A stretch of DNA of 64,000 bases from the NCBI RefSeq assembly GCF_008274625.1, contig NZ_VTRU01000001.1, positions 992,001-1,056,000 of the forward strand. The letters are read 5' to 3'. Shown here in pieces: positions 17,564 to 25,191 of the stretch. A model generated the notes under the pieces. That model did not search any database. It was not told the DNA's origin and saw only the letters and a program-made list of their open reading frames with translations. How positions within the stretch are numbered: the stretch's first letter is position 1; each line of letters opens with the position of its first letter. Source of the DNA: Chryseobacterium panacisoli (GTDB taxonomy: Bacteria; Bacteroidota; Bacteroidia; Flavobacteriales; Weeksellaceae). A program made the translations under genes and the position numbers.

Positions 17564-17638
17564 ACAGTTCAAAATTAGTCACTTTTTTGTTCTTATAAAA
17601 GTTTTTTGCCCCCGCTTGTCTGTAGTTGCAGTTCCTTA
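17564..17638 (-). repeat. Fibre-associated intergenic repeat, copy R4
   Basis: Minus-strand hallmark CTGCAACTACAGACAAGCGG, then CAAAAAACTTTTATAAGAAC and CTAATTTTGAAC. It sits between the stop of the gene at 17653 and the gene remnant at 17488-17560. Confidence 0.7.
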
Positions 17639-17652
17639 TTTTTTAGGCTTTC

Positions 17653-18510
17653 TTATTTTACATTCTCATAATAGCTGCATTCGATTCTTACATTTCTGAC
17701 GTCATTGATCCTACCGCCATTCACAGAATTCTGGTTTTGTCCTGCTGATAAATAACTTGTCGTCAAAAGGGTATCATTTTCGGCATTATAAACGTCACAC
17801 TTTATGTGTTGATTGATGTTTGTAAGGTCCGCCTTATAAAAGAAGGTCAAATAATCTCCCAGATCATAATGATCCGTAATGGTATCTTCAGCTCTATACC
17901 GATCACTCCATCCAACGGCTTCTGTTCTATACCAGATAGGTACTTCCGTTTTATTAATGAATTTAATATTGGTGTTTAAAATGTTTATTTTTTGTCCATA
18001 AGCTCCTCTTGTGATTTGTATGGGTAAGCCGATACTGTCCACCTCTCCAAAGTCAAAACCAGCAGAAACGGCCTTCAGATTATTTCCGAATAATCTATTA
18101 ATAGTATAGGTCTGATTCAATTGGTAAGCCAGAATGTAATATTCCGTTTCTCCTAAATCACCTTCCAAGATTTCTTTTACTTTTATAGTATAAGGTGCAC
18201 TGCCTATCACATACTGTTTATCAAAAAGGCTTTTGAAATCACTTGATGAAATCACCTGATCCGGCGCATCATTTGTACTTACCACTATTGAAAATTTTAA
18301 ATTTCCGACACCATTTGCTAAATAATTAACAAATAGGTTATCAATAGATGCTAAACTATTGGCAAAGACTGCCAATTCTTTTTTGGTAAAGACATCTTCT
18401 CTAAGCCTTAAAGAATCTATTAAATCTGCAAACTGGCTTTCTGTAGGATATTTCCCTGTTTCAAAATAGATTTTTAACTGGTCTCTGGTTGTTAGTTTAT
18501 TTTCCTCCAT
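17653..18510 (-). CDS. Fibre-like protein with docking motif (285 aa)
   Basis: Opens with MEENKLTTRDQLKIYFETGK and PTESQFADLIDSL, the shared docking motif, followed by a short helical part (KKELAVFANSLASIDN). From about residue 70 it is a beta-rich domain ending in RNVRIECSYYENVK. It is a clear paralogue of the next upstream gene (18903-19793): same opening, SAPYTIK, RLFGN, GFDFG, YGQKIN..NTNIKFINKT, DHYDLGDYL and RNVRIEC blocks. The family is not recognised. It is preceded by two intergenic repeats and a leader similar to that of its paralogue, so gene and leader were duplicated together. Confidence 0.65.
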   Translation of the reverse strand: MEENKLTTRDQLKIYFETGKYPTESQFADLIDSLRLREDVFTKKELAVFANSLASIDNLFVNYLANGVGNLKFSIVVSTNDAPDQVISSSDFKSLFDKQYVIGSAPYTIKVKEILEGDLGETEYYILAYQLNQTYTINRLFGNNLKAVSAGFDFGEVDSIGLPIQITRGAYGQKINILNTNIKFINKTEVPIWYRTEAVGWSDRYRAEDTITDHYDLGDYLTFFYKADLTNINQHIKCDVYNAENDTLLTTSYLSAGQNQNSVNGGRINDVRNVRIECSYYENVK

Positions 18511-18586
18511 AATACTTTTTTATAACTTATGCTTCTTAGCATAATTACACTTTGGTTTCAATGATTATTTTATGTTATGTTTTAAT

Positions 18587-18656
18587 GTTTCGAACTCATC
18601 CTTTTTTAATTCCTGTGAAAGATTTCCGCCCTCTATTTTGTAGTTGTGGTTCCCTT
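18587..18656 (-). repeat. Fibre-associated intergenic repeat, copy R5
   Basis: Degenerate copy. Minus-strand CAACTACAAAATAGAGGGCG and TTTCACAGGAATTAAAAAAG. It is preceded on the gene side by the ATGATTATTTTATGTTATG leader shared with 19850-19870. Confidence 0.6.
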
Positions 18657-18690
18657 CAGCTTTTCAATAACAGGAGAGTAGTGAATTGTT

Positions 18691-18770
18691 TTCAAAGCTC
18701 AAAATTCAGCCTTTTTGTGTTCCCGGGAAAGTTTTTTGAGCTCTCTATTCTGTAGTTGCAGTAAGTCTTA
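18691..18770 (-). repeat. Fibre-associated intergenic repeat, copy R6
   Basis: Well-preserved copy. On the minus strand it encodes LLQLQNRELKKLSREHKKAE before a stop, in the same frame as R2. It forms a pair with R5 upstream of the 285-residue gene. Confidence 0.7.
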
Positions 18771-18902
18771 TTTTTTAAGAATCAGATCGCTTTTTTACTG
18801 TGTATCAACATCTATGGATACCTATCTCTTTTTGTCAATCTTTATTTTCAATTCACAGAATTTATCTATTGCTTTTGAAAGAAAAACAGATGTGATATTC
18901 TT

Positions 18903-19793
18903 TTATTCTGCTTCTGTGATAATATTCTGATAATCACATTCTATTCTTACATTTCTGGTTTTATCAGTTCCTCCATTACATGGAATGTTTATATTGTTTT
19001 GGTTTGAAGCCAGGTAACCTGTCGCTAAAAGCAGATCAGTATCTTCATCATAGACCCTGCATTCTATAGACCTGCCAATTTTCCGAAGGTCTGCTCTATA
19101 AAAGAAATTCAAATAATCTCCTATATCATAATGGTCAGTAACAATGTCTCCACTTGTATATTCATGTCCCCAGAGATTTCCTCCCCCATATGTCATATAC
19201 TCAATAAATACATCAGTTTTATTGATAAACTTAATATTTGTGTTAACAATATTTATTTTTTGTCCATAATTACGCTTGCTTATTTCAAAATAAAACCTTT
19301 TACCTTTAAGAGGACCGAAGTCGAACCCATCAGGAATTGAAGGCAGCGTATTTCCAAACAATCGAGACATCATATTATAAAACATATAAGCTGGATCTGT
19401 TTCGTAGCGCAAAGCATAATATTCGTTTTCACCTAAATTTTCTGCTGAGAATTTTTTTGCCTTAATGGTGTAAGGTGCACTACCAAAGAAATATTGCTTT
19501 ACTCCTTCAAAATTACTGCCTTTACCCGCATCAATTATCTGGTCTTCTTCATCCTGTGAGCTTATGACAATTGGAAATTCTTCATCTTCAGTACTATTAT
19601 TTACGTAACCAATGAATCCGTTATCAATAGCTTCCAGCCTATTGGCAAGAGTTATTATTTCCTTATTGGTAAGACCATCTTCTTTATGTCTCAAAGAATC
19701 TATCAGATCAGAAAATTGGTTTTGTGTGGGAGCTTTACCCGTTTCAAAATAGGTTTTTAATTGGTCTCTTGTTGTTAATTTATTTTCTTCCAT
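18903..19793 (-). CDS. Fibre-like protein with docking motif (296 aa)
   Basis: Paralogue of the 285-residue protein. The start MEENKLTTRDQLKTYFETGK and PTQNQFSDLIDSL carries the docking motif. The beta-rich body keeps the SAPYTIK, YGQKIN..NTNIKFINKT, DHYDIGDYL and RNVRIEC blocks, with differences concentrated in between. The two genes probably arose by tandem duplication and then diverged in the exposed parts. No known family is recognised. It has its own pair of upstream repeats (R7, R8). Confidence 0.65.
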   Translation of the reverse strand: MEENKLTTRDQLKTYFETGKAPTQNQFSDLIDSLRHKEDGLTNKEIITLANRLEAIDNGFIGYVNNSTEDEEFPIVISSQDEEDQIIDAGKGSNFEGVKQYFFGSAPYTIKAKKFSAENLGENEYYALRYETDPAYMFYNMMSRLFGNTLPSIPDGFDFGPLKGKRFYFEISKRNYGQKINIVNTNIKFINKTDVFIEYMTYGGGNLWGHEYTSGDIVTDHYDIGDYLNFFYRADLRKIGRSIECRVYDEDTDLLLATGYLASNQNNINIPCNGGTDKTRNVRIECDYQNIITEAE

Positions 19794-19875
19794 AATACTT
19801 TACTCTTATTTACAATGTATGCTTGTCAGCACAATTATTTTTTAGTCTCAATGATTATTTTATGTTATGTTTTAA

Positions 19876-19943
19876 AGTTGGGAGCTCATCCTTTTTTAAT
19901 TCCTGTGAAAAATTTTCGTCCTACGCTGTAGTTGCAGTACCCT
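19876..19943 (-). repeat. Fibre-associated intergenic repeat, copy R7
   Basis: Minus-strand hallmark TACTGCAACTACAGCGTAGG and TTTTTCACAGGAATTAAAAA. It corresponds to R5 in the duplicated gene-plus-leader unit. Confidence 0.65.
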
Positions 19944-19981
19944 TTAGTGATAAGAATTGGATGATGGGTGACTCGATTTCA

Positions 19982-20053
19982 AAGTTCAAAATTCAGCTTT
20001 TTTTTATTCCCGGGAAAGTTTTTTGGCCTCTCTATTCTGTAGCTGCAGTACCT
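19982..20053 (-). repeat. Fibre-associated intergenic repeat, copy R8
   Basis: Minus-strand TACTGCAGCTACAGAATAGA, then GGCCAAAAAACTTTCCCGGG and GCTGAATTTTGAAC. It corresponds to R6 and is one of the best copies for building a consensus. Confidence 0.7.
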
Positions 20054-20136
20054 CTTTTTTTCAGAATAATTAAAATAGCCATGCTTCATCAGAATGAGCA
20101 CTTTTATATCATAAAACCTGGTCCATATCTATAATA

Positions 20137-20170
20137 AAAAAGGCTCGGATTATAAAATCCAAGCCTTTTT
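20137..20170 (-). terminator. Rho-independent terminator
   Basis: Arms AAAAAGGCTCGGATT and AATCCAAGCCTTTTT (one mismatch) with T-rich flanks, about 45 bases past the stop of the repeat-protein gene. Confidence 0.8.
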
Positions 20171-20214
20171 AACTTATATATTTAACGCTAGTTTCTGTTT
20201 CGCAGAGTTAATAA

Positions 20215-20628
20215 TTAATCTAATTTAAAGAAGAAATATACTACCGCTGCCCATTCTTTTTTGACTCCCCTGGCATACCCGATCGTACTGTGGCTGCTGT
20301 TTTCTACCGTTCCATCATCTTTAATGTAACCAATGGTGGAATGACTGCTGCTTTCTACAGTCCCGTCTTTTTTTACATAACCTACTGTAGAATGGCTTTT
20401 GTTTTCGATAGTTCCGTCACTTTTGATATAACCAATCGTGCCGTGGCTTTTATCTTCGATAGTTCCATCATTTTTAATGTATCCCACGGTGGAATGACTG
20501 CTGTTTTCTATGGTTCCATCACTTTTAATATACCCTGTGGTGCTGTGACTTCCGGATTCTATAGTTTGAGCACCTACGGAAAGACCGAAGAGCAAGGAAC
20601 AAAGGAATAGTATTTTTTTCATAATCAA
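20215..20628 (-). CDS. Secreted protein with 17-residue tandem repeats (137 aa)
   Basis: The signal peptide is KKILFLCSLLFGLSVGAQ, so the protein should be exported. If translation starts at the second Met (20622) the product is two residues shorter and has a more usual start. Six tandem 17-residue repeats follow, with consensus S-S-H-S-T-x-G-Y-I-K-x-D-G-T-I-E-N. The conserved His recurs at residues 28, 45, 62, 79, 96 and 113. Each unit looks like one beta hairpin, so the whole may form a beta solenoid or similar roll. The C-terminus (EWAAVVYFFFKLD) is hydrophobic. The gene has its own promoter-like element and terminator, so it may be independent of the effector upstream. Its role in the eCIS locus is unknown. 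Confidence 0.75.
   Translation of the reverse strand: MIMKKILFLCSLLFGLSVGAQTIESGSHSTTGYIKSDGTIENSSHSTVGYIKNDGTIEDKSHGTIGYIKSDGTIENKSHSTVGYVKKDGTVESSSHSTIGYIKDDGTVENSSHSTIGYARGVKKEWAAVVYFFFKLD
20275..20562 (-). repeat. 51-bp in-gene tandem repeat (six units)
   Basis: The DNA encoding the six 17-residue repeats. Units share stretches such as GATGGAAC.AT.GA and GTGGAATGAC on the plus strand complement. Repeat number could change by slippage. Confidence 0.75.
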
Positions 20629-20668
20629 TATTTTAATGAGTTATTAACTTTGGTTTATTTGATGTATT

Positions 20669-20676
20669 CAAAAGTA
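20669..20676 (-). promoter_or_regulatory. Bacteroidetes -7 promoter element
   Basis: Minus-strand TACTTTTG matches TAnnTTTG about 40 bases before the repeat-protein start codon. A matching -33 TTTG at the usual distance is not obvious. Confidence 0.4.
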
Positions 20677-20753
20677 TTGATTATTCTTTTATGTTGGATG
20701 TGATACAATTAAATCCAAGCTTATTTTTTTGGAATATCGAGTTTTATTGGAGG

Positions 20754-20792
20754 AAAAAGCGAAATTTCTATAAGCTAGAAATTTCGCTTTTT
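20754..20792. terminator. Strong bidirectional terminator
   Basis: Perfect 17-bp arms AAAAAGCGAAATTTCTA and TAGAAATTTCGCTTTTT around a TAAGC loop. It lies downstream of the effector-immunity pair on the minus strand. Confidence 0.8.
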
Positions 20793-20816
20793 GTAAACTA
20801 ATTTTTAGATATTAAA

Positions 20817-20840
20817 AACCGCTTTATTTCTAAAGCGGTT
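20817..20840 (-). terminator. Terminator after the immunity candidate
   Basis: Perfect arms AACCGCTTTA and TAAAGCGGTT with a TTTC loop. On the minus strand it is followed by a T-rich tract. It is 17 bases past the stop of the 83-residue gene and stacks with the hairpin at 20754-20792. Confidence 0.8.
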
Positions 20841-20857
20841 CAATCATTTATGAAAAT

Positions 20858-21109
20858 TTAAACTTCTTCTTTGTCTATTATTTTCATGATCTCTTTTGCC
20901 TTTTCCTCATCTATAAACTCACCTGGAGTTGGGTCTGGGTAATAGCTATTTATTTGAGGAAATTCATGCCATTGTTTATCGTAATATGTTTCTCCTATTT
21001 CTCCTATTTTATCATATACTACTCTTCTGTGTAGTTCTTTGAATCCAGCTTCATCATCATGAACATAAATGAAATCAATTATTTTGATTATTTCTTTTTC
21101 TTTATTCAT
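20858..21109 (-). CDS. Candidate immunity protein for the RelA/SpoT-like effector (83 aa)
   Basis: Small acidic cytoplasmic protein (MNKEKEIIKIIDFIYVHDDE) with no signal peptide and no recognised family. Its start codon lies 8 bases inside the end of the 974-residue effector gene. This is the tight toxin-immunity overlap typical of polymorphic toxin loci, and two terminators follow immediately. Function is inferred only from this position, from the small size and from the acidic composition, which would suit binding to a basic toxin domain. Confidence 0.55.
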   Translation of the reverse strand: MNKEKEIIKIIDFIYVHDDEAGFKELHRRVVYDKIGEIGETYYDKQWHEFPQINSYYPDPTPGEFIDEEKAKEIMKIIDKEEV

Positions 21110-24026
21110 TTTTAAGTAAATCTATATTTTTAGGTGTTTCTATATTTTTATATGCTTCTGCTTGTTTGGCATTATTTGTAGCTTTTAATTCTGCTGTTGC
21201 ATCAGCAGCTCTTGAAGCTTCGTATAAATCGTGTGTTTCAGATTTTACCCGGAATGTTTCATTTGTATGAAATTGCAACTCAAATTGTTGCCCATTTGGT
21301 GTTTCAAAAGTTACATTTAACCCTCTATATGAGCCATCTCCTTGAAACCAGGCATTAAATGCCTTTGTTTTTTTATATCCTTTTGCTTCAAGCTCTTTGA
21401 CTATTTTAAAATAATTTTCTACATATACTTTTGGCTCAAATGTAATAGTAAATCTAAGGACATCATTCATTTTTGAAGCAACTTTATTTATAGCTTTTTC
21501 AATCCCAATCTTTTCTATATGTCGATCCTGAGTTCTATCATAAATCTTTCTAGTTAAAGATTCCTCTCCTTTTATTGCAAAATCCAACCCTTCCATTTTG
21601 CCTCCGGTCTCTTTCGCTAAATTTAGTAAATCAGCCTGTACTAATTCTTTTTCTAACTCTGCATTAGCAATTAATTGTTTTGCTTTTTCGTTTGCTATAA
21701 TATATTTTGGAGTCTCTCCCTCAATATCTTCAGAATATTTTAATCTTTCATCAACCTGTTTAGGCTTTTCTTCAAATATATCACTTTTCTTTAAATTATC
21801 ATCAATCTCCCGCAGAGCTTTTTCAGATAAATTTTTGGTGATCTCTATTTGCTTCTCATTGGCTCTTTTACCCACTTCTTCTTTGCTGATAAACTTTTCA
21901 TATTCTTGTAGCACAGCATCACAAGCCTCAGTATCCTTCGCCAATTTCACTCCTTCTTGCATTTTGTTTACTGCCTGTACCTGTTCTTGTATTAAAGCAT
22001 CTATATGTTGTGGCACTTCTGTACGCAACTCTTGTAGTAGACCTTCTTTATAGGTTTCTATTCCTTTTAACCCTTCAGGTGTCTGACTTATAGCTTTCCA
22101 GGTGGTAGCTTGCCCGTTTTGAGTAGTTGCTTGCACGTAAAAATCATCACCTGCTTTATCCAATCTTTCTATAAAAGTTTGAATATCCATTTGGGCCAAC
22201 TCATTGGCTGTTTGTACTGCATTTTGTTTAGCCTGCTCTCCGCTTTGTATTAAACTTTGTTTATTATTTTCCAGCTCTGTCAAAAATCCGTTCTTCACTG
22301 CAGCAAAATTATCGAGACCTATCATCTCTCTTAGTTTAGCTCTAAAGTTTTTTACACTTTCTCCTATTTTAGCCAGTGTTTTTGGGAAATAGGTTTTTGC
22401 AATAAAGCCTGCTGCTTTTGCCAGACCCAGCATAGCCAAAGCTACTATAAAATTAGCGCGTGCAGAAGCTGCCTGATTTACATTTTCCTTAAAGGTATTG
22501 GCATCTTTAGCTTGTGATGCAGCCTTAATACGTGCTTCAGATTCTAATGCCGACAAAGTGATGGTAGTATATAACAATACTTCTACAATTGTAGCTATAA
22601 CTGCTGCCACCTCACCTACCCCGGTAAGCAAAGCAATGACAGCAACTATACACACTGCTGCCAGCAACCAACCCGAGATTTTAGCACCTGCTCCCAAACC
22701 TGCTGCTAATCGTTGCCATGCATTGACATCTCCATTAGCAGCTTCTTGAATATCTTTTTCTATGGCTTCTGCTGCTTCAGGTGTATTCATCAACGTAGCC
22801 GCTTTAGCAAAATCTTTGATAACTTCGCCCGGATGGTCTTTCATATACTGCAATTGCGCTCCAGTCGCTTTTGTAGTCTGTTCTCTGGCTAAATCATACT
22901 GGTCGCTTTCAGATATTTTGCCTATTTGGTTTTCATCAAACCCATTCCATGAACCCTCTATTGCTTCCTGCATAGACTGGGGAACATTGGCAGCTTGTGC
23001 TTGCTCGCTTAATGCTTTCAGTTCCTCTTTTTTTGCCAAAAATAAATCAACGGCTTTTTCAAATAATTCTATATTGTCTGTAGCTTTCAGTGTAAGAAGT
23101 TGGAATAATGCTATATCTTCTTGTGACAGTTGTTTCAATTTTTGAGCAATTACCAATAAACGTTGATAATCTGATGGTTTAAGATTACCTTTTTCTAACT
23201 TGATAAGCTTTTTTATTTCATTAGGTAATTTAGCCAGTTCGCTTTTCAATTCTTCAAGGGTTTTTTCCTGGTTGGGTTTAGTGGTATTTTCTTCACCAGA
23301 TTCTTTACCCGATTTTTCTCCATTTCCTGTACCTTTACCTCCCACGACCCCTTTATAGTCAGATTTCCGGTAATCTGCAGTTCCTCCTGAACTTACAAGC
23401 TTTTGTACATATGCATTTTCAAATTCAGGCGTCCAGGAATGATTGACTTCTTCTCCAAAAATCATTCTTTCTGCGTATCGATCCAGCTTATAGTTAGTAT
23501 CTATACTACGGCGAAATTCATCCGTTTTGTATGTATCGAAATGCAAGGTATACACATCACCTTTGTGCGTTACTCTTTCCTTACCACCTGCCTGAAATAC
23601 AAGTTCAGGTGCAAGAATTTGACTTTCAGCTGTTTGTTCCTTCGGCTGATATGTTTCAGGTTTAACATCATGATAATCTTGTACCTGATTGATATTCAAG
23701 GCAAATAGATAGCCTTTTTCCGCATCTCTGGTTTCCGGATGGTTGGGATCTCCAGTTTTTGCTAAACTTTCCTGCTGCTTTTTATACATTATTTCCGAGC
23801 CCTGATCGTAAATGGTTTGTGAACCATGAACCATCGGGGTAGTACCATTGGCACCAACTGTATTATTATTAGAATTTCCTGATCCCTTTATAATATTCAG
23901 ATTGCCAGATTTTGGTATTTGTACACCACTCACCTTTGCCTCTGATTGATGAACAACCACAGGCTTATTCTGTCTTTGATTTTGGTGGGCTTTGTTGTCT
24001 TTTTCTACAGGTTTTGCTGCTTTCAT
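21102..24026 (-). CDS. Effector with C-terminal RelA/SpoT-like toxin domain (974 aa)
   Basis: Multi-domain protein without a signal peptide. Residues 1-60 are a basic, low-complexity leader, and 90-230 a beta-rich N-terminal domain. Residues 225-260 are a Gly/Ser/Lys/Glu linker, 260-440 mostly helix, and 450-492 two hydrophobic helices (WLLAAVCIVAVIALLTGVG and following). Residues 500-800 are long helical sequence. Residues about 815-940 resemble a (p)ppGpp-synthetase fold: ESLTRKIYDR, then NDVLRFT (Asp855), GDGSYRGLNV (Tyr900) and FELQFHT (Glu916). This order fits the RelA/SpoT pattern of metal-binding Asp, G-loop Tyr and catalytic Glu. Related toxins (Tas1, toxSAS) deplete ATP by making alarmones or pyrophosphorylating tRNA. 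Payload of the eCIS is inferred from position. An ADP-ribosyltransferase-like fold is the main alternative. Confidence 0.6.
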   Translation of the reverse strand: MKAAKPVEKDNKAHQNQRQNKPVVVHQSEAKVSGVQIPKSGNLNIIKGSGNSNNNTVGANGTTPMVHGSQTIYDQGSEIMYKKQQESLAKTGDPNHPETRDAEKGYLFALNINQVQDYHDVKPETYQPKEQTAESQILAPELVFQAGGKERVTHKGDVYTLHFDTYKTDEFRRSIDTNYKLDRYAERMIFGEEVNHSWTPEFENAYVQKLVSSGGTADYRKSDYKGVVGGKGTGNGEKSGKESGEENTTKPNQEKTLEELKSELAKLPNEIKKLIKLEKGNLKPSDYQRLLVIAQKLKQLSQEDIALFQLLTLKATDNIELFEKAVDLFLAKKEELKALSEQAQAANVPQSMQEAIEGSWNGFDENQIGKISESDQYDLAREQTTKATGAQLQYMKDHPGEVIKDFAKAATLMNTPEAAEAIEKDIQEAANGDVNAWQRLAAGLGAGAKISGWLLAAVCIVAVIALLTGVGEVAAVIATIVEVLLYTTITLSALESEARIKAASQAKDANTFKENVNQAASARANFIVALAMLGLAKAAGFIAKTYFPKTLAKIGESVKNFRAKLREMIGLDNFAAVKNGFLTELENNKQSLIQSGEQAKQNAVQTANELAQMDIQTFIERLDKAGDDFYVQATTQNGQATTWKAISQTPEGLKGIETYKEGLLQELRTEVPQHIDALIQEQVQAVNKMQEGVKLAKDTEACDAVLQEYEKFISKEEVGKRANEKQIEITKNLSEKALREIDDNLKKSDIFEEKPKQVDERLKYSEDIEGETPKYIIANEKAKQLIANAELEKELVQADLLNLAKETGGKMEGLDFAIKGEESLTRKIYDRTQDRHIEKIGIEKAINKVASKMNDVLRFTITFEPKVYVENYFKIVKELEAKGYKKTKAFNAWFQGDGSYRGLNVTFETPNGQQFELQFHTNETFRVKSETHDLYEASRAADATAELKATNNAKQAEAYKNIETPKNIDLLKNE

Positions 24027-24060
24027 TGACTTAGTTTTTTAGTTTCATATTGTTTAAAAG

Positions 24061-24097
24061 ACCTATAGGCACAACCAAAATATTGTGCCTTATAGGG
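24061..24097 (-). terminator. Hairpin between holin-like and effector genes
   Basis: Arms ACCTATAGGCACAA and TTGTGCCTTATAGGGT (one bulge) lie 35 bases upstream of the effector start on the minus strand and are followed by TCTTTT. It may end the upstream small-gene transcript or act as an attenuator. The rest of 24027-24433 holds only a very degenerate R-like repeat near 24251-24312. Confidence 0.5.
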
Positions 24098-24433
24098 TGC
24101 CTGCCGGGTTAGAAAAATCATACCGGGTGAGGTAGATTCTTTAAGAATGTAAGTAAATAGAAATGGTATTTGACTTTGAGAAACAGGCAACACTGAACCA
24201 TTTCCTAGTTTGTTCTCTTGTTTTGAATTTTCAGTTTTTTTTAAGTTTGGTAATTCACTCTTTTTCAGGTAAATTATCTGTTTAGTGACTGATTCTTTAT
24301 GTTGCAGTAAATATCAGAGTACCAGGATAAGTTGACATTTTTATATTCATTTATCCACTCTGTTTCCTTTAGCTGCTTCTTTATGTGATTTCCAGAAAAA
24401 TGGTCACTTTCGTTTTCATTACGTTATTGGTTA

Positions 24434-24811
24434 TTAGTTCATACCCTCATTTTTTTCTTCCTTCTCATCAGAAGATCGATCTGTATTGGAACCATATCGG
24501 TTTTCAATAAGAAGATTCACTGCTTTATCAATCCAGTTAGGCAGATTATTAGTGATCATTTTCAGAAATTTATCATAACCGTATCCCAGTACAAACAATA
24601 CTCCTGTTGAATACCATTTGTCATGCAATTCAGCTCTGTTCATTAAATAGCTCATTGTAAAACCCACAATCACCACGATTACCAATGTGATAAAGTGTTC
24701 CCATGGCTGTTTTTTCTCTTTATTTTGTATGGAGACCAGTACCCTTAATAATCCTCCTGAAAATGCTATTGCAGTTCCGATCAAAAGGGCTTTTATACTA
24801 TCCAAATTCAT
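24434..24811 (-). CDS. Holin-like small membrane protein (125 aa)
   Basis: Three hydrophobic segments are visible: about residues 7-27 (ALLIGTAIAFSGGLLRVLV), 39-57 (HFITLVIVVIVGFTMSYLM) and 68-85 (STGVLFVLGYGYDKFL). A charged, Asp/Glu/Lys/Ser-rich C-terminal tail follows. Small size, multiple membrane helices and a charged tail are the usual signs of phage holins, which make the inner-membrane lesions that let endolysin out. The endolysin and u-spanin candidates are on the same strand but about 10 kb further on, so the lysis set is split. The specific holin family is not identified. Confidence 0.6.
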   Translation of the reverse strand: MNLDSIKALLIGTAIAFSGGLLRVLVSIQNKEKKQPWEHFITLVIVVIVGFTMSYLMNRAELHDKWYSTGVLFVLGYGYDKFLKMITNNLPNWIDKAVNLLIENRYGSNTDRSSDEKEEKNEGMN

Positions 24812-24872
24812 TCGTTTCCTATTATATTATTTATTAAAATTTTTGATTTTCCAACAACTTTCAGATGCTTAC

Positions 24873-25040
24873 TTATTCCTGAGACAGGATGTACATATCA
24901 TCTAAAAATTTTCGGATTTTCCGGATATTATCACTCTCATCTGCATACGCCAGTTCATCAATAAGATCGCTGATATCTCTACCTTGTTTCTTTAGTTTTT
25001 CTTTTCCTTTTTTCTTTTTTTTATTTTCTTTTTTTTTCAT
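24873..25040 (-). CDS. Small Lys-rich protein (55 aa)
   Basis: Starts MKKKENKKKKKGKEKLKKQG, then an acidic, helical second half (DISDLIDELAYADESDN, IRKIRKFLDDMYILSQE). The two halves have opposite charge. The frame is closed cleanly by TAA, and the second half has ordinary protein composition, so I consider it real. It lies about 60 bases upstream of the holin-like gene on the same strand and could be in one operon with it. There is no recognised family; a nucleic-acid-binding or regulatory role is only a guess. Confidence 0.5.
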   Translation of the reverse strand: MKKKENKKKKKGKEKLKKQGRDISDLIDELAYADESDNIRKIRKFLDDMYILSQE

Positions 25041-25106
25041 GGTTTCCAGAATTTATTAAATGAATAATTTCTTTTTAGTTTTTTAAGTTAATTTCCCTTC
25101 CAATAC

Positions 25107-25191
25107 AGTAAGACCAAACGGTTTCTTTTTAAAACTCGTGTTTCATGTAAAAACAATAGAACTAAAAAGCAAAACCGTTTTTCACCTTACT
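25107..25191. other. Long imperfect inverted repeat
   Basis: Left arm AGTAAGACCAAACGGTTT at 25107-25124 pairs with AAACCGTTTTTCACCTTACT at 25172-25191, around a ~47-base loop. It lies upstream of the 55-residue gene in the minus sense. It could be a terminator or attenuator after the HTH-like gene. No transposase is nearby. Confidence 0.45.

Noticed and set aside
5551..20053. CRISPR array reading of the intergenic repeats
   Set aside because: Copies are about 70 bp, imperfect, in pairs and separated by genes; no regular spacers and no cas genes.
21598..23145. Several plus-strand frames opposite the 974-residue effector
   Set aside because: They are antisense to a gene with clear domain structure and have Ser/Cys/Phe-rich composition typical of shadow frames.
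25107..25191. Insertion-sequence ends
   Set aside because: The inverted repeat encloses only about 47 bases, without transposase or target-site duplication; a hairpin is simpler.
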